64,000 nt of DNA from Ectopseudomonas mendocina (lineage in GTDB: Bacteria > Pseudomonadota > Gammaproteobacteria > Pseudomonadales > Pseudomonadaceae). A program made the position numbers and the translations under genes. The notes under the pieces were generated by a model. The model made no database searches, was not told the origin of the DNA, and was given only the letters and a program-made list of their open reading frames with translations. This document shows positions 8,260 through 17,422 of this stretch, piece by piece (the stretch's first letter is position 1; the number at the start of each line of letters is the position of its first letter). The stretch spans positions 62,001-126,000 of the forward strand of contig NZ_VRYE01000026.1 in the NCBI RefSeq assembly GCF_008041835.1. The letters are read 5' to 3'.

Positions 8260-9768
8260 ATGGAAACCCTTAACTTTTTGATGCAAGGTTTTGATGTCGC
8301 TACCCGGCCAACCAACCTACTGATGGCACTGTTCGGCGCCTTTGTTGGCACCGTCGTCGGTATGCTGCCAGGCCTCGGGCCGATCAATGGTGTGGCGCTG
8401 CTGCTGCCATTGGCCTTCGCCCTCGGCCTGCCCCCAGAAACTGCGCTGATCCTGCTCGCTGCGGTATACCTGGGCTGCGAATATGGTGGGCGCATCTCGG
8501 CAATTCTGCTCAACGTACCGGGCTGCGCGGCCTCGGTCATGACATCGCTGGACGGCAACCCGCTGGCACGCCAGGGCAAGGCAGGCATCGCCCTGTCGCT
8601 GTCGGCAATGAGTTCCTTCGTCGGCAGCACCATCGCCACCTGTGGCGTGATCCTGTTCGCCCCGCTGCTGGCCAAGTGGGCGGTGGCCTTCGGCCCGGCC
8701 GAATACTTCGTGATGATGATTTTCGCCATCGCCTGCCTCGGCGGCATGGTCGGCGATAAGCCGGTGAAAACGCTGATGGCCGCCTTGATCGGCCTCGGCC
8801 TGGCGACCGTGGGCGTGGACTCGACCACCGGGGTGTACCGCTTCACCTTCGGCAGCGTCAGCCTGTCCGATGGCATCCAGTTCATCATCGTGGTGATCGG
8901 TTTCTTTAGCGTCAGTGAAGTGCTGCTGATGCTGGAAAAAACCCACAGTGGACAAAAGGCGGTCAAGACGGGGGGTCGTCTGCTGTTCAACTTCAAGGAA
9001 TTCTGCTTCAGCTTCGCCACCATGGTGCGCAGCAGCCTGGCCGGCTTCGTAATCGGTGTGTTGCCGGGCGCCGGCGCCACCATCGCCAGCGCCATGACCT
9101 ACATGAGCGAGAAGCGTCTGGCCGGTGCAAGTGGCAAATTTGGCGAGGGTGACCTGCGTGGCCTGGCCGCTCCGGAAGCCGCCAACAACGCTTCGGCGTG
9201 CGGCTCGCTGATCCCCATGCTGACCCTCGGCGTACCGGGTTCGGGCACCACCGCGGTGATGATCGGCGCCCTGACCCTGTACAACATCACTCCCGGCCCG
9301 TTGCTGTTCGAGCAGCAACCGGATGTGGTTTGGGGTCTGATTGCCTCGTTGCTGATTGGTAACGTGATCCTGCTGGCGATGAACATCCCGCTGGTCGGCG
9401 TGTTCTCCAAGATGCTGAGCGTGCCCAACTGGGTGCTGGTGCCGGCGATTACCGCCATCAGCATGGTCGGTGTCTATGCGGTGCACAGCACCACCTTCGA
9501 CTTGGTGCTGATGGTTGGTCTCGGCGTATTCGGCTATATCCTGCGCAAACTGGACTTTCCGCTGTTGGCGATCATCCTCGGCTTCGTCCTTGGCGAGCTG
9601 ATGGAAGACAATCTGCGCCGCGCTCTGTCGATCTCTGCCGGCGAACTCGGCATTCTCTGGAGCAGCCCGATCAGTCTGACCCTGTGGGTGCTCACCGCTC
9701 TGATGCTGGGCATGCCGGGCCTGCGCTGGTGGCGTGCGCGCCGTGCCGCACGGGCCGTCAATGCCTGA
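8260..9768 (+). CDS. tctA: Tripartite tricarboxylate transporter large subunit TctA
   Basis: 502-aa polytopic membrane protein, the large permease of the citrate/tricarboxylate TTT family (TctCBA). The start METLNFLMQGFDVATRP is the usual family start. The conserved motif GTVVGMLPGLGPINGVALLLP near residues 28-48 and its second-repeat counterpart GFVIGVLPGAGATIASAMTY near 265-284 are characteristic, together with TLGVPGSGTTAVMIGAL. At least ten hydrophobic segments are visible. Full length and uninterrupted, unlike its partner tctB. It normally needs a periplasmic binding protein (TctC), which is absent here. Confidence 0.95.
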   Translation: METLNFLMQGFDVATRPTNLLMALFGAFVGTVVGMLPGLGPINGVALLLPLAFALGLPPETALILLAAVYLGCEYGGRISAILLNVPGCAASVMTSLDGNPLARQGKAGIALSLSAMSSFVGSTIATCGVILFAPLLAKWAVAFGPAEYFVMMIFAIACLGGMVGDKPVKTLMAALIGLGLATVGVDSTTGVYRFTFGSVSLSDGIQFIIVVIGFFSVSEVLLMLEKTHSGQKAVKTGGRLLFNFKEFCFSFATMVRSSLAGFVIGVLPGAGATIASAMTYMSEKRLAGASGKFGEGDLRGLAAPEAANNASACGSLIPMLTLGVPGSGTTAVMIGALTLYNITPGPLLFEQQPDVVWGLIASLLIGNVILLAMNIPLVGVFSKMLSVPNWVLVPAITAISMVGVYAVHSTTFDLVLMVGLGVFGYILRKLDFPLLAIILGFVLGELMEDNLRRALSISAGELGILWSSPISLTLWVLTALMLGMPGLRWWRARRAARAVNA

Positions 9769-10801
9769 GCAAAGCTCCTGGACGCAGTGGCGCCGCTACT
9801 CAGCGACGCCGCTGGCTGGAGTGATCGGCGGCTACATGGCCAGCCTCGCCGGCTGGCCTTTGCCGTGGATGGTCGGTTCGTTACTGGCGGTAATCGTCCT
9901 ACGCTGCCTGGCCAATCGTGCCTTCAGTGAATTGCCTGGCGGGCGCAAGGCCGGCCAATGGCTGGTCGCCAGCGGCATCGGCCTGCACTTCACCAGTGAG
10001 GTGCTGCAGCAGGTGCTCAGCCATCTACCGGTGATCATCATGGGGGCCATCGGCACGCTGATGTTGAGCCTGATCGGTATCGTCATTCTGCGCCGTGCCG
10101 GCGTCGACCGCGCCACGGCCTTCTTTGCCAGCATGCCTGGCGGCGCCAGCGAAATGGTCAACCTGGCCCTGCGCCACGATGCCCAGCCCGCAAGAGTGGC
10201 AGCGGCGCACAGCCTGCGCCTGTTGCTGGTGGTGCTGTTGATTCCGGCACTGTTCACCTGGGGTCTGTCCGATGTCAGCGCGCCCCCTCCGGCGCCAGTG
10301 GACTGGTTGTGGCTAACCGGCCTGCTCGCTGCTGGCGCTCTGCTGGCAATACTCTGGGGCCGGCTGAACCAACCCAATCCCTGGATGCTCGGCCCGCTGA
10401 GCGTCTGCACCATAGCCAGCGCCAGCTTCGACCTGCATCTGGGCCTGCCACAGGGCCTCGGTCAGTTCGGCCAGTGGCTGATCGGCTGTGCCCTGGGCTG
10501 CCACTTCGACCGCGCCTTCTTCCGCAGCGCGCCAGCCTTCCTCGCCCGCGTCCTGCTGTTCACCCTGCTGGCGATGCTGGCCGCGGCCGGTCTCGGCGAA
10601 GTGCTGGGCTGGCTGGCCGGCGAAGACCACCTGTCACTGATGCTGGGCATGATGCCCGGCGGCATCACCGAGCTGTGCCTGACCGCAGAAGCCCTGCAGC
10701 TTTCGGTAGCGCTGGTGACTGCATGTCAGGTGCTGCGGCTGTTTCTGGTGATGTTTCTCGCCGAACCCTTATTCAAGCTCTGGTGCAAGAGCCACGCTTA
10801 G
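9761..10801 (+). CDS. AbrB-family membrane protein (COG3180)
   Basis: 346-aa polytopic membrane protein made of two similar halves, each with a GG(I/A)xE signature: ASMPGGASEMVNLALRH in the first and MLGMMPGGITELCLTAEAL in the second. That is the pattern of the AbrB/ammonia-monooxygenase-like membrane family (named AbrB after an E. coli gene, unrelated to the Bacillus regulator). The substrate is unknown. ATG 9761 overlaps the tctA stop by 8 bases, so it is translationally coupled to tctA. A strong terminator follows directly. Confidence 0.85.
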   Translation: MPEQSSWTQWRRYSATPLAGVIGGYMASLAGWPLPWMVGSLLAVIVLRCLANRAFSELPGGRKAGQWLVASGIGLHFTSEVLQQVLSHLPVIIMGAIGTLMLSLIGIVILRRAGVDRATAFFASMPGGASEMVNLALRHDAQPARVAAAHSLRLLLVVLLIPALFTWGLSDVSAPPPAPVDWLWLTGLLAAGALLAILWGRLNQPNPWMLGPLSVCTIASASFDLHLGLPQGLGQFGQWLIGCALGCHFDRAFFRSAPAFLARVLLFTLLAMLAAAGLGEVLGWLAGEDHLSLMLGMMPGGITELCLTAEALQLSVALVTACQVLRLFLVMFLAEPLFKLWCKSHA

Positions 10802-10826
10802 CCCGCCTCGTGCGGGCTTTTTTATC
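10800..10826 (+). terminator. Rho-independent terminator after the tctA-abrB unit
   Basis: Seven-base stem AGCCCGC/GCGGGCT with a CTCGT loop followed by six T. It begins within the stop codon of the AbrB-family gene. Confidence 0.9.
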
Positions 10827-10855
10827 TTGCCTTGGGTACGCCATACGCAACGGCG

Positions 10856-11737
10856 CTACCACCGCAACTGCAATTGGCTCTCGAACTCGCGCACCTGACC
10901 ACTCAGCGGATCGACAAAGCACAAACCCCGCGCCAGCAGCTTGAGCGGCTTGCTGTAGTCATCCGGCTGATTGCGCGACTCCAGCAGCTGCGGATAGAAG
11001 TCATCGCCAACGATAGGTGCGCCAAGCCCGGCCAGATGCACGCGCAACTGATGCTTGCGCCCGGTCACTGGCGACAATTGATAGCGCCACAGTTCACCGC
11101 GTCGTTCCAGCACCTCGATGCGCGTTTCACTGTTGGCCTCGCCCGCGACTTCCTGCATGCGAAAGAACGGCTCGCCATCGACCATGCACGAACGGTGCAG
11201 GTAGGGAAACTGTAAATGGGCCAATGCCGGTGCGATGGCCTCGTAACGTTTTTCCACCGCGCGCTGACGAAACAACGCCTGATACTGGCCGCGACTGCCT
11301 GGGTTGACCGAAAACAGCACCAGGCCGGCGGTCAGCCGGTCGATGCGGTGGATCGGCACCAGATCGGGGTTGCCGGTACGCTTGATCAGCCGCGCCAGCA
11401 GGGTTTGCTCGACGTACTCACCGGACGGCATCACCGGCAGAAAGTGCGGTTTGTCGGCGACCAGCAGGTGCTCGTCTTGCCAGAGCACCTGCTCGACGAA
11501 AGGAATCGGTGTCTCGTTCGGCACTTCACGGAAATAGCGCACCTTGAGCCCGACCTGGTAGGGATGCGTGGCATCGATGGCCGCACCGTCAGCATTCAGT
11601 ACCCGGCCGCGCGCCATACGCTGCAGCCAGGTGGTGCGATCAATGGCAGGAAAGTGATCGCACAGGCAGTCGAGTACCGTGGCCCAGTCGCCCTGTGGCA
11701 GATGAAGAGTACTGGGACGCATGAGGGGGCTGGGCAT
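10856..11737 (-). CDS. RluA-family pseudouridine synthase
   Basis: 293-aa enzyme converting specific uridines in rRNA or tRNA to pseudouridine. The catalytic motif is IHRIDRLTAGLVLF, containing the HRxDxxTxG pattern with the nucleophilic aspartate. Further family segments are LLVADKPHFLPVMPSG and TGRKHQLRVHLAGLGAPIVGDDFY. The N-terminus has only a short degenerate S4-like region (DWATVLDCLCDHF...MARGRVLNADG). Two close starts are possible (ATG 11737 or 11722); the first was used. The exact target base cannot be named from sequence alone. It diverges from the lipoprotein gene at 11864. Confidence 0.88.
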   Translation of the reverse strand: MPSPLMRPSTLHLPQGDWATVLDCLCDHFPAIDRTTWLQRMARGRVLNADGAAIDATHPYQVGLKVRYFREVPNETPIPFVEQVLWQDEHLLVADKPHFLPVMPSGEYVEQTLLARLIKRTGNPDLVPIHRIDRLTAGLVLFSVNPGSRGQYQALFRQRAVEKRYEAIAPALAHLQFPYLHRSCMVDGEPFFRMQEVAGEANSETRIEVLERRGELWRYQLSPVTGRKHQLRVHLAGLGAPIVGDDFYPQLLESRNQPDDYSKPLKLLARGLCFVDPLSGQVREFESQLQLRW

Positions 11738-11863
11738 TGCAGAGGCTGCTCGATCGGGTTCGGACGGGCGAATTAGGCCGTACTCGTGCGGCTCAGTCAA
11801 AGCAAACGCCTTGAGCCTGGGGCGCGCTGTGGCTATGGTGGCCGCTCGTATCTGGAGAGACCC

Positions 11864-12535
11864 ATGTCCATCACCCGCTCCCTGCTGACCAGCGTCGCCC
11901 TGCTCCCACTTCTGGCTGCCTGCCAGGTCTACACTGGCAAGCCGGAAGGCCCGCCCCCGGCCACCCGCCTGCAAGGCCAGGTACAGGTCGAGAATGGTCA
12001 ATTGGTGTTCATGCCCTGCCAGGAGCAGCGCCGCTTCGTGCTGAGCGATGGCGACACCAGCGGCATCGAGCGTGAAGTCACACAACTCGGCAACGATGGT
12101 CACAGCAGCCTGTTCACCGACCTGGCCGGACGCCTGGGCGGCAGCCAGGGCAAAGGCCATGATGGCCGCTTCGAGGTCAGCCAGATTTACCGCCTACAGG
12201 GTGAGGGGCATGGTTGTGACGATCTCAACTTCAAGCGTCTGAGCCTGCGCGCCAGCGGTAATGAGCCGTTCTGGCAACTGGAAGTCGGCAGCAAGGGGCT
12301 GGTGCTCAACCGCCCCGATCAGCAGCCGCTGGCCCTGCCCTACCTGGAAGAGCAACTGCCGGACGGCCGCCTCAACTTCAGCAGCGAAGCCAACGGCCAG
12401 CGTCTCGAGCTGTGGCTGGCACCGCAGCGCTGCGTTGACAGCATGAGCGGCGCGGTCAACCACCTCAGCGCCGAGCTGCGCCTCGACGGCCAGGTGCTGC
12501 GCGGTTGCGCGCATTTCGGTGCCATGCGCAACTGA
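11864..12535 (+). CDS. Putative lipoprotein, COG3650-like
   Basis: 223-aa exported protein. The signal peptide has the lipobox LLAAC (Cys at about residue 19), so it is probably a lipoprotein. The C-terminal half has the pattern RASGNEPFWQLEV followed by ELRLDGQVLRGCAHFG, which I associate with small uncharacterised lipoproteins related to META/COG3650 families. Three further cysteines may form disulfides. The ATG at 11864 follows TCTGGAGAGACCC, a good ribosome site. Function unknown. It precedes the FAD enzyme gene by about 100 bases. Confidence 0.75.
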   Translation: MSITRSLLTSVALLPLLAACQVYTGKPEGPPPATRLQGQVQVENGQLVFMPCQEQRRFVLSDGDTSGIEREVTQLGNDGHSSLFTDLAGRLGGSQGKGHDGRFEVSQIYRLQGEGHGCDDLNFKRLSLRASGNEPFWQLEVGSKGLVLNRPDQQPLALPYLEEQLPDGRLNFSSEANGQRLELWLAPQRCVDSMSGAVNHLSAELRLDGQVLRGCAHFGAMRN

Positions 12536-12636
12536 CAGGCCCAACCAACCACACGGGCCACCAGGACGGTGATCCTGTACAATCGCCGCCCTTTGCCACC
12601 TTGCCGGATCACCACCGGCCCACCAGGACACCGCCC

Positions 12637-14250
12637 ATGCTACGCCTGACCGAACTGAAACTGCCCCTCGACCATCCTGAAGACGCGCTGCGCCCGGCCA
12701 TCGTCCAGCGCCTGGGCATCACGGATGCCGATCTGCTGAATTTCAGCGTGTTCAAGCGCAGCTACGATGCACGGAAGAAGTTCGGCGACATGCCGTTTAT
12801 CTACACCGTTGATTGCGAGGTGAAGGACGAAACCGCCGTGCTCGCCCGCCTGCGTGATGACAAGCACGTCGGCCCGGCGCCGGACATCACCTACAAGCCG
12901 GTAGGCCAGGCCGAGGCGCCGTTGGATGAGCGCCCCATCGTCGTCGGCTTCGGCCCCTGCGGCATCTTCGCCGCGCTGATCCTGGCCCAGGCCGGCCTGC
13001 GCCCCATCGTCCTGGAGCGTGGCAAGGAAGTGCGCCAACGTACCAAGGACACCTGGGGTCTGTGGCGCAAGAACGTGCTCGACCCGACCTCCAACGTGCA
13101 GTTCGGCGAAGGCGGCGCCGGCACCTTCTCCGATGGCAAGCTGTACAGCCAGATCAAGGACCCCAACCACTATGGGCGCAAGGTGCTGGAAGAGTTCGTC
13201 AAGGCCGGCGCACCGGACGAGATTCTCTACGTCAGCAAGCCACATATCGGCACCTTCCGCCTGACCGGCGTGGTCGCCACCATGCGCGAAGAGATCAAGG
13301 CCCTCGGTGGTGAGGTGCGCTTCCAGCAGCGCGTCAGCGACCTACTCATGGCTGACGGCCAGCTCACCGGCGTGGTGCTGGAAAGTGGCGAGCAGTTGCT
13401 CAGCCGTCATGTTGTGCTCGCCCTCGGCCACAGTTCGCGGGATACCTTCCGCATGCTGCATGCCCGTGGCGTGTACCTGGAGGCCAAGCCCTTCTCGGTC
13501 GGTTTCCGTATCGAACATCCGCAATCGCTGATCGACCGCGCGCGCCTGGGCAAGTACGCCGGCCATCCGAAGCTCGGCGCCGCCGACTACAAGCTGGTGC
13601 ACCACGCCAGCAATGGTCGCTCGGTCTATAGCTTCTGCATGTGTCCGGGCGGCACCGTGGTGGCCGCCACCTCCGAACCGGAGCGCGTGGTGACCAACGG
13701 CATGAGCCAGTATTCGCGCAACGAGCGCAACGCCAACGCCGGCATCGTCGTCGGCATCACCCCCGAGCAGGACTACCCGGGCGGCCCGCTGGCCGGCGTG
13801 GAACTACAGGAGCGTCTGGAATCGCACGCTTACGTGCTCGGCGGGCGCAACTACGAGGCGCCGGGGCAACTGGTGGGCGACTTCATCGCAGGCAAGCCTT
13901 CCACCGCTCTGGGTGAGGTGCAGCCCTCCTACAAGCCGGGGGTGAAACTGGGCGATCTGGCACCGTCGCTGCCGGATTTTGCCATCGAAGCAATCCGCGA
14001 GGCACTGCCGGCCTTCGGCAAGCAGATCAAGGGCTTCGACCTGGCCGATGCAGTGCTCACCGGCATCGAGACGCGCACCTCCTCACCAGTACGCATCACC
14101 CGTGGCGACGATCTGCAGAGTCTGAACCTCAAGGGCCTGTACCCGGCCGGTGAAGGCGCCGGCTATGCCGGTGGAATCCTCTCGGCCGGGGTCGACGGCA
14201 TTCGCGTGGCCGAGGCGGTGGCCAAGGATATGCTCGGGTTGAATCGCTAA
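12637..14250 (+). CDS. FAD-dependent dehydrogenase, COG2509 family
   Basis: 537-aa flavoprotein. After an N-terminal domain of about 95 residues, the dinucleotide-binding motif VVGFGPCGIFAALILAQAG is at about residues 103-121. It is followed by NVQFGEGGAGTFSDGKLYS, typical of this uncharacterised dehydrogenase family, and a C-terminal GLYPAGEGAGYAGGI flavin-contact motif. The ATG at 12637 was chosen because MLRLTELKLPLDHPEDAL is the usual family start. Substrate unknown. Soluble, no signal peptide. A repeat-rich spacer follows. Confidence 0.9.
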   Translation: MLRLTELKLPLDHPEDALRPAIVQRLGITDADLLNFSVFKRSYDARKKFGDMPFIYTVDCEVKDETAVLARLRDDKHVGPAPDITYKPVGQAEAPLDERPIVVGFGPCGIFAALILAQAGLRPIVLERGKEVRQRTKDTWGLWRKNVLDPTSNVQFGEGGAGTFSDGKLYSQIKDPNHYGRKVLEEFVKAGAPDEILYVSKPHIGTFRLTGVVATMREEIKALGGEVRFQQRVSDLLMADGQLTGVVLESGEQLLSRHVVLALGHSSRDTFRMLHARGVYLEAKPFSVGFRIEHPQSLIDRARLGKYAGHPKLGAADYKLVHHASNGRSVYSFCMCPGGTVVAATSEPERVVTNGMSQYSRNERNANAGIVVGITPEQDYPGGPLAGVELQERLESHAYVLGGRNYEAPGQLVGDFIAGKPSTALGEVQPSYKPGVKLGDLAPSLPDFAIEAIREALPAFGKQIKGFDLADAVLTGIETRTSSPVRITRGDDLQSLNLKGLYPAGEGAGYAGGILSAGVDGIRVAEAVAKDMLGLNR

Positions 14251-14484
14251 AACTCCTCTGCGGATCACCCACCCTGTAGGGTGGGTTAGCGGCGCCAAGC
14301 CTGTGAAGGTTCGGTCACCGCCATCGCAGCGCGCCGCGTAACCCACCAGGCGATGTTCCTGCGCTGCGCCAATGGTGGGTTACGGCGCAACTCAATCATG
14401 CGAGCTAATCAGCCTTGCCGACAGGCGCCTAACCCACCCTACGGTCACCCGCCAATTAGGCGCGGACAGGCGCCTGACAGTGGC
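14251..14484. repeat. Intergenic cluster of TAACCCACC/GGTGGGTTA motifs
   Basis: The spacer between the FAD enzyme and mnhG carries at least four copies of a TAACCCACC-type motif in alternating orientation. There is a near-perfect palindrome around ACCCACCC-TGT-AGGGTGGGT at 14267-14287, then copies at about 14339-14347, 14374-14382 and 14430-14440. A GACAGGCGCCT direct repeat occurs at about 14420 and 14466. Such GTGGGTTA repeats are common dispersed intergenic elements in gamma-proteobacteria. No gene is seen here. Confidence 0.7.
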
Positions 14485-14823
14485 TCAGTGATCATCGTCC
14501 CACGGCTGGCCATGAGTACGCTCGGTCAGCTCGACCTTCTGCTGCATCGCCGCCTTGGACAGGATATGTGCGCTGACCGGTGCGGTGATGAACAGGAACA
14601 GGGTGATCAGCAACTCATGCAGGCTGAGGCTGCCGGTATGGTGCGCAAAGAACAGCATCGAGGCGATCAGGGTACCGCCGACACCCAGCGTGGTGGCCTT
14701 GGTCGGGCCGTGCAGGCGGGTGAAGAAATCCGGCAGTCGATACAGCCCGATGGCACCGACCAGGGCGAACAGGCTGCCGAGGATCAGGCAGGCGCAAATC
14801 AACAGTTCCAGCCAGAAAGGCAT
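14485..14823 (-). CDS. mnhG: Mrp antiporter subunit G (operon 1)
   Basis: 112-aa membrane protein with three hydrophobic segments and the family signature IGLYRLPDFFTRLHGPTKATTLG. It is the last gene of the six-gene Mrp (Mnh/Sha/Pha) Na+(K+)/H+ antiporter operon. Two ATGs are in frame: 14829 and 14823. The second was chosen because the GGGAG ribosome site lies 7 bases before it but only 1 base before the first. All Mrp subunits are generally required for transport. The C-terminus is hydrophilic and ends WDDDH. Confidence 0.93.
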   Translation of the reverse strand: MPFWLELLICACLILGSLFALVGAIGLYRLPDFFTRLHGPTKATTLGVGGTLIASMLFFAHHTGSLSLHELLITLFLFITAPVSAHILSKAAMQQKVELTERTHGQPWDDDH

Positions 14824-14835
14824 GGGCATTCTCCC

Positions 14836-15105
14836 TTAATCGATGATGTCGCCGTGCAGCAGGTGTTTACCCACTGCGACCGTACCGACGAAGCCCATCA
14901 CCGCGATCAGCAGGGCAGCTTCGAAGAACAGATCCGAGGCCAGCCAGATGCCGAACAGCACGATCAGCGCCAGTGCGTTGATGTAAAGCGTATCCAGCGC
15001 CAGGACACGGTCGACCACGCTCGGCCCCATGACCAGACGCGCAACGTTGAGCAGCATGGCCAGCGTAAGGATGCCCATGCACAGAAAGACTACGTTCTCG
15101 AGCAT
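14836..15105 (-). CDS. mnhF: Mrp antiporter subunit F (operon 1)
   Basis: 89-aa protein with three membrane helices. The MGPSVVDRVLALDTLYINALALIVL segment is the family signature, with the conserved aspartates thought to lie in the ion path. It overlaps the mnhE 3' end by 16 bases and is followed 12 bases later by mnhG. Confidence 0.93.
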   Translation of the reverse strand: MLENVVFLCMGILTLAMLLNVARLVMGPSVVDRVLALDTLYINALALIVLFGIWLASDLFFEAALLIAVMGFVGTVAVGKHLLHGDIID

Positions 15106-15587
15106 TCGAAAATCTCCAGCAGCGGTGCTTCGTAACGGCTCTTGATCTCGGCAATCAGCGCATCCTGGTGAGGCACGTCCAGGCCGTGCAGCAACAGCGT
15201 CTTGTGATCAGAGCTGAGCCCGGCAGACACCGTGCCTGGCGTCAGCGAAATGATGCAGGCCAGCGCAGCCAGGACGAACTCATCCTCGATCTCCACCGGC
15301 AACTCGACGAATGCCGGGTTGAGCCGCGATTTCGGCCCCAGCACCAGCCTGACCACCTGCATGTTGGCCACGACGATGTCGTAGAACACCTTGCCAATGA
15401 ACAACAACAGCCCCAGCGGCTTGCGTACCCTGGGCACGTTCAGCAGAAAGTCGCCGCACAGGTGCACGATGGCCCAGCCGAGAAACAGACCGAGCAGGAC
15501 ATGCCCCAGGTTGAAGGTGTTGACCAGCAGCAGCCAAAGCACCGTCAGCACCAGCATCATCCGTGGATGGGGGAAGAAACGCCTCAT
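15090..15587 (-). CDS. mnhE: Mrp antiporter subunit E (operon 1)
   Basis: 165-aa subunit. Two or three N-terminal membrane segments (residues about 8-45) are followed by KVFYDIVVANMQVVRLVLGP, the conserved SLTPGTVSAGLSSDHKTLLLHGLDV and a soluble C-terminal tail. It starts 4 bases inside the mnhD stop, so translation is coupled. Confidence 0.94.
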   Translation of the reverse strand: MRRFFPHPRMMLVLTVLWLLLVNTFNLGHVLLGLFLGWAIVHLCGDFLLNVPRVRKPLGLLLFIGKVFYDIVVANMQVVRLVLGPKSRLNPAFVELPVEIEDEFVLAALACIISLTPGTVSAGLSSDHKTLLLHGLDVPHQDALIAEIKSRYEAPLLEIFECSRT

Positions 15588-17095
15588 GCCGCACCTCCGG
15601 CAATGATCGACAGATAGGGTTGCAGATCAAGCAATTGCGCAGCAGCAGCCTCCAGGTAGGTCATGATCGGCGCCGCAGCGACCATCAACAGCGGACTGGC
15701 CAGCAACAGGCCAAGCGCAGCCAGCAGACTGACGCGATCAGCCGGTTCGGCTTTCGCAGGTACTGCGTCCGCGCCATGGCCCAGCCAGAACAGACTGGTA
15801 CCAGCGCGGCTCAAGGCCACCAGTGTCAGCAGCCCACCGATCAGCACCACCGGCCACAGGCTCCAGGCTTGCCAGCCAGGCTCCGCCGCGCGCAGCAACA
15901 GCATCTTGCCGAGGAAGCCGGAGAATGGCGGCAGCCCGGCCACGGAAATCGAGGCAAAGAAGAACAGGCTGCCCAGCACCAGTGGCTGACGCAGTACACG
16001 TTCCTGCTGCAGATCGCCACCGGCACTGTCACGCTGAGCGACCACCAGGCCGGCCAGGAGGAACAACGCCGCACTGATGAGCGTGCTGTGCAGCAGGTAG
16101 TAAAGCGCCGCACTCAGGGCCGCGACATTGCCGATGGCAAACCCCACCATCAGCGTACCCACCGAAATCACCACCAGATAGGCCAGCAGCGCCTGCAGTT
16201 GACGCGCCCCAAGGGCACCGATCACACCGAAGGCAATGGTCGGCAGGGCCAGCCACCAGAGCAGTTCATGGCCGAGATTGGCCAGCGGCCCAGCCTCTTC
16301 GCCGAACACCAGAGTGAACACGCGAACGACGGCGTAGAAGCCCACCTTGGTCATGATTGCGAACAACGCCGCCACCGAAGCGGGCGCTGCGGCATAGGCG
16401 CGCGGCAGCCAGAAGCACAGCGGCAGCACCGCAGCCTTGAGGCCGAAGACGATCAGCAGCAGGTAGGCGGCCGCCTTGATCAGCGGCGCATCGGCAACCT
16501 CGGCACTGGCCACGCGTACAGCCAGATCCGGCATGTTCAGGGTGCCGGTCAGGCCATACAGCAGGCTGACGCCGATCAGGAAGAACGACGAACCCAGCAG
16601 GTTGAGCACCACGTAATGCACGCCGGCCCGCACCTGATTGGCGCGGTTGCCATGCAGCAGCAGAGCATAGGAAGAGATCAGCAGGATCTCGAAGAACACG
16701 AACAGGTTGAACAGGTCGGCGGTGAGGAATGCACCGTTGATGCCCAGCAACTGAAACTGAAACAGCGCATGGAAGTTCGGCCCACGTTCATCGTCGCCAC
16801 GGCAGGCATAGATCAGCGCCAAGCAGGCCAGCACCGCGGTGAGCAGCAGCAATGCGGCGTTGAAACGGTCGAGCAAAAGCATGATGCCGAACGGTGGCGC
16901 CCAATTACCCAGGGCGTAGACCTGCAACTGTCCGGTTCCGGCCAGCACCACCAGATAGGCACATACCGCCAGCAAGGCCAGGCAGCCCACCAGGGAAATG
17001 CCGCGTTTGAGCGTACGCGACCAACTGTGGCCAACCAGCAACAACGCCCCAATGAACAACGGCAGCAGAATGGGAAGGATGATGGCGTGACTCAT
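15584..17095 (-). CDS. mnhD: Mrp antiporter subunit D (operon 1)
   Basis: 503-aa proton-translocating subunit homologous to complex I NuoM/NuoN, with about 14 membrane segments. Visible hallmarks are FEILLISSYALLLHG (with the key glutamate of the FE motif), SFGL-like LLLIVFGLKAAVLPLCFWLPRAYAAAPASVAALFA with its conserved lysine, and YYLLHSTLISAALFLLAG. MrpD is thought to carry the antiport pathway together with MrpA. It overlaps mnhC by 4 bases upstream and mnhE by 4 bases downstream. Confidence 0.95.
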   Translation of the reverse strand: MSHAIILPILLPLFIGALLLVGHSWSRTLKRGISLVGCLALLAVCAYLVVLAGTGQLQVYALGNWAPPFGIMLLLDRFNAALLLLTAVLACLALIYACRGDDERGPNFHALFQFQLLGINGAFLTADLFNLFVFFEILLISSYALLLHGNRANQVRAGVHYVVLNLLGSSFFLIGVSLLYGLTGTLNMPDLAVRVASAEVADAPLIKAAAYLLLIVFGLKAAVLPLCFWLPRAYAAAPASVAALFAIMTKVGFYAVVRVFTLVFGEEAGPLANLGHELLWWLALPTIAFGVIGALGARQLQALLAYLVVISVGTLMVGFAIGNVAALSAALYYLLHSTLISAALFLLAGLVVAQRDSAGGDLQQERVLRQPLVLGSLFFFASISVAGLPPFSGFLGKMLLLRAAEPGWQAWSLWPVVLIGGLLTLVALSRAGTSLFWLGHGADAVPAKAEPADRVSLLAALGLLLASPLLMVAAAPIMTYLEAAAAQLLDLQPYLSIIAGGAA

Positions 17096-17421
17096 GCGCG
17101 CGGCTCCTCGCCATCGACGTGATCGGTTTTCAGTTCGCCCATGCCACGCAGGGCCAACACCACGACGAACGCGGTCATGGCGAAGCCAATGACGATAGCG
17201 GTGAGCACCAGCGCCTGCGGCAGCGGGTCACCGTGCTCGGCACTCTTGCCGATTACCGCCGGTACGCCGGTACCGAGGCGTCCCATGGAAAAGATGAAGA
17301 GGTTGACCGCATAGGAGATCAGGGTCAGCCCCATCACCACCGGGAAGATGCGCGCGCGCAGCAGCAGGTAGACGCCACTGGCCGTCAGCACCCCGAGGGT
17401 GATTGCGAATACTGCCTCCAT
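17092..17421 (-). CDS. mnhC: Mrp antiporter subunit C (operon 1)
   Basis: 109-aa homologue of complex I NuoK with three membrane helices. The segment LISYAVNLFIFSMGRLG and the C-terminal PLPQALVLTAIVIGFAMTAFVV are characteristic. The start at ATG 17421 (MEAVFAITLGVLTASG) is 1 base after the mnhAB stop and was preferred to a longer in-frame extension that would run into mnhAB. It is 25 residues shorter than the paralogue in operon 2, which has an extra acidic tail. Confidence 0.93.
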   Translation of the reverse strand: MEAVFAITLGVLTASGVYLLLRARIFPVVMGLTLISYAVNLFIFSMGRLGTGVPAVIGKSAEHGDPLPQALVLTAIVIGFAMTAFVVVLALRGMGELKTDHVDGEEPRA

Positions 17422-17422
17422 A

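Noticed and set aside
14267..14287. Rho-independent terminator after the FAD enzyme
   Set aside because: The ACCCACCC-TGT-AGGGTGGGT stem has no T run and matches the dispersed repeat in the same gap, so it was listed as a repeat.
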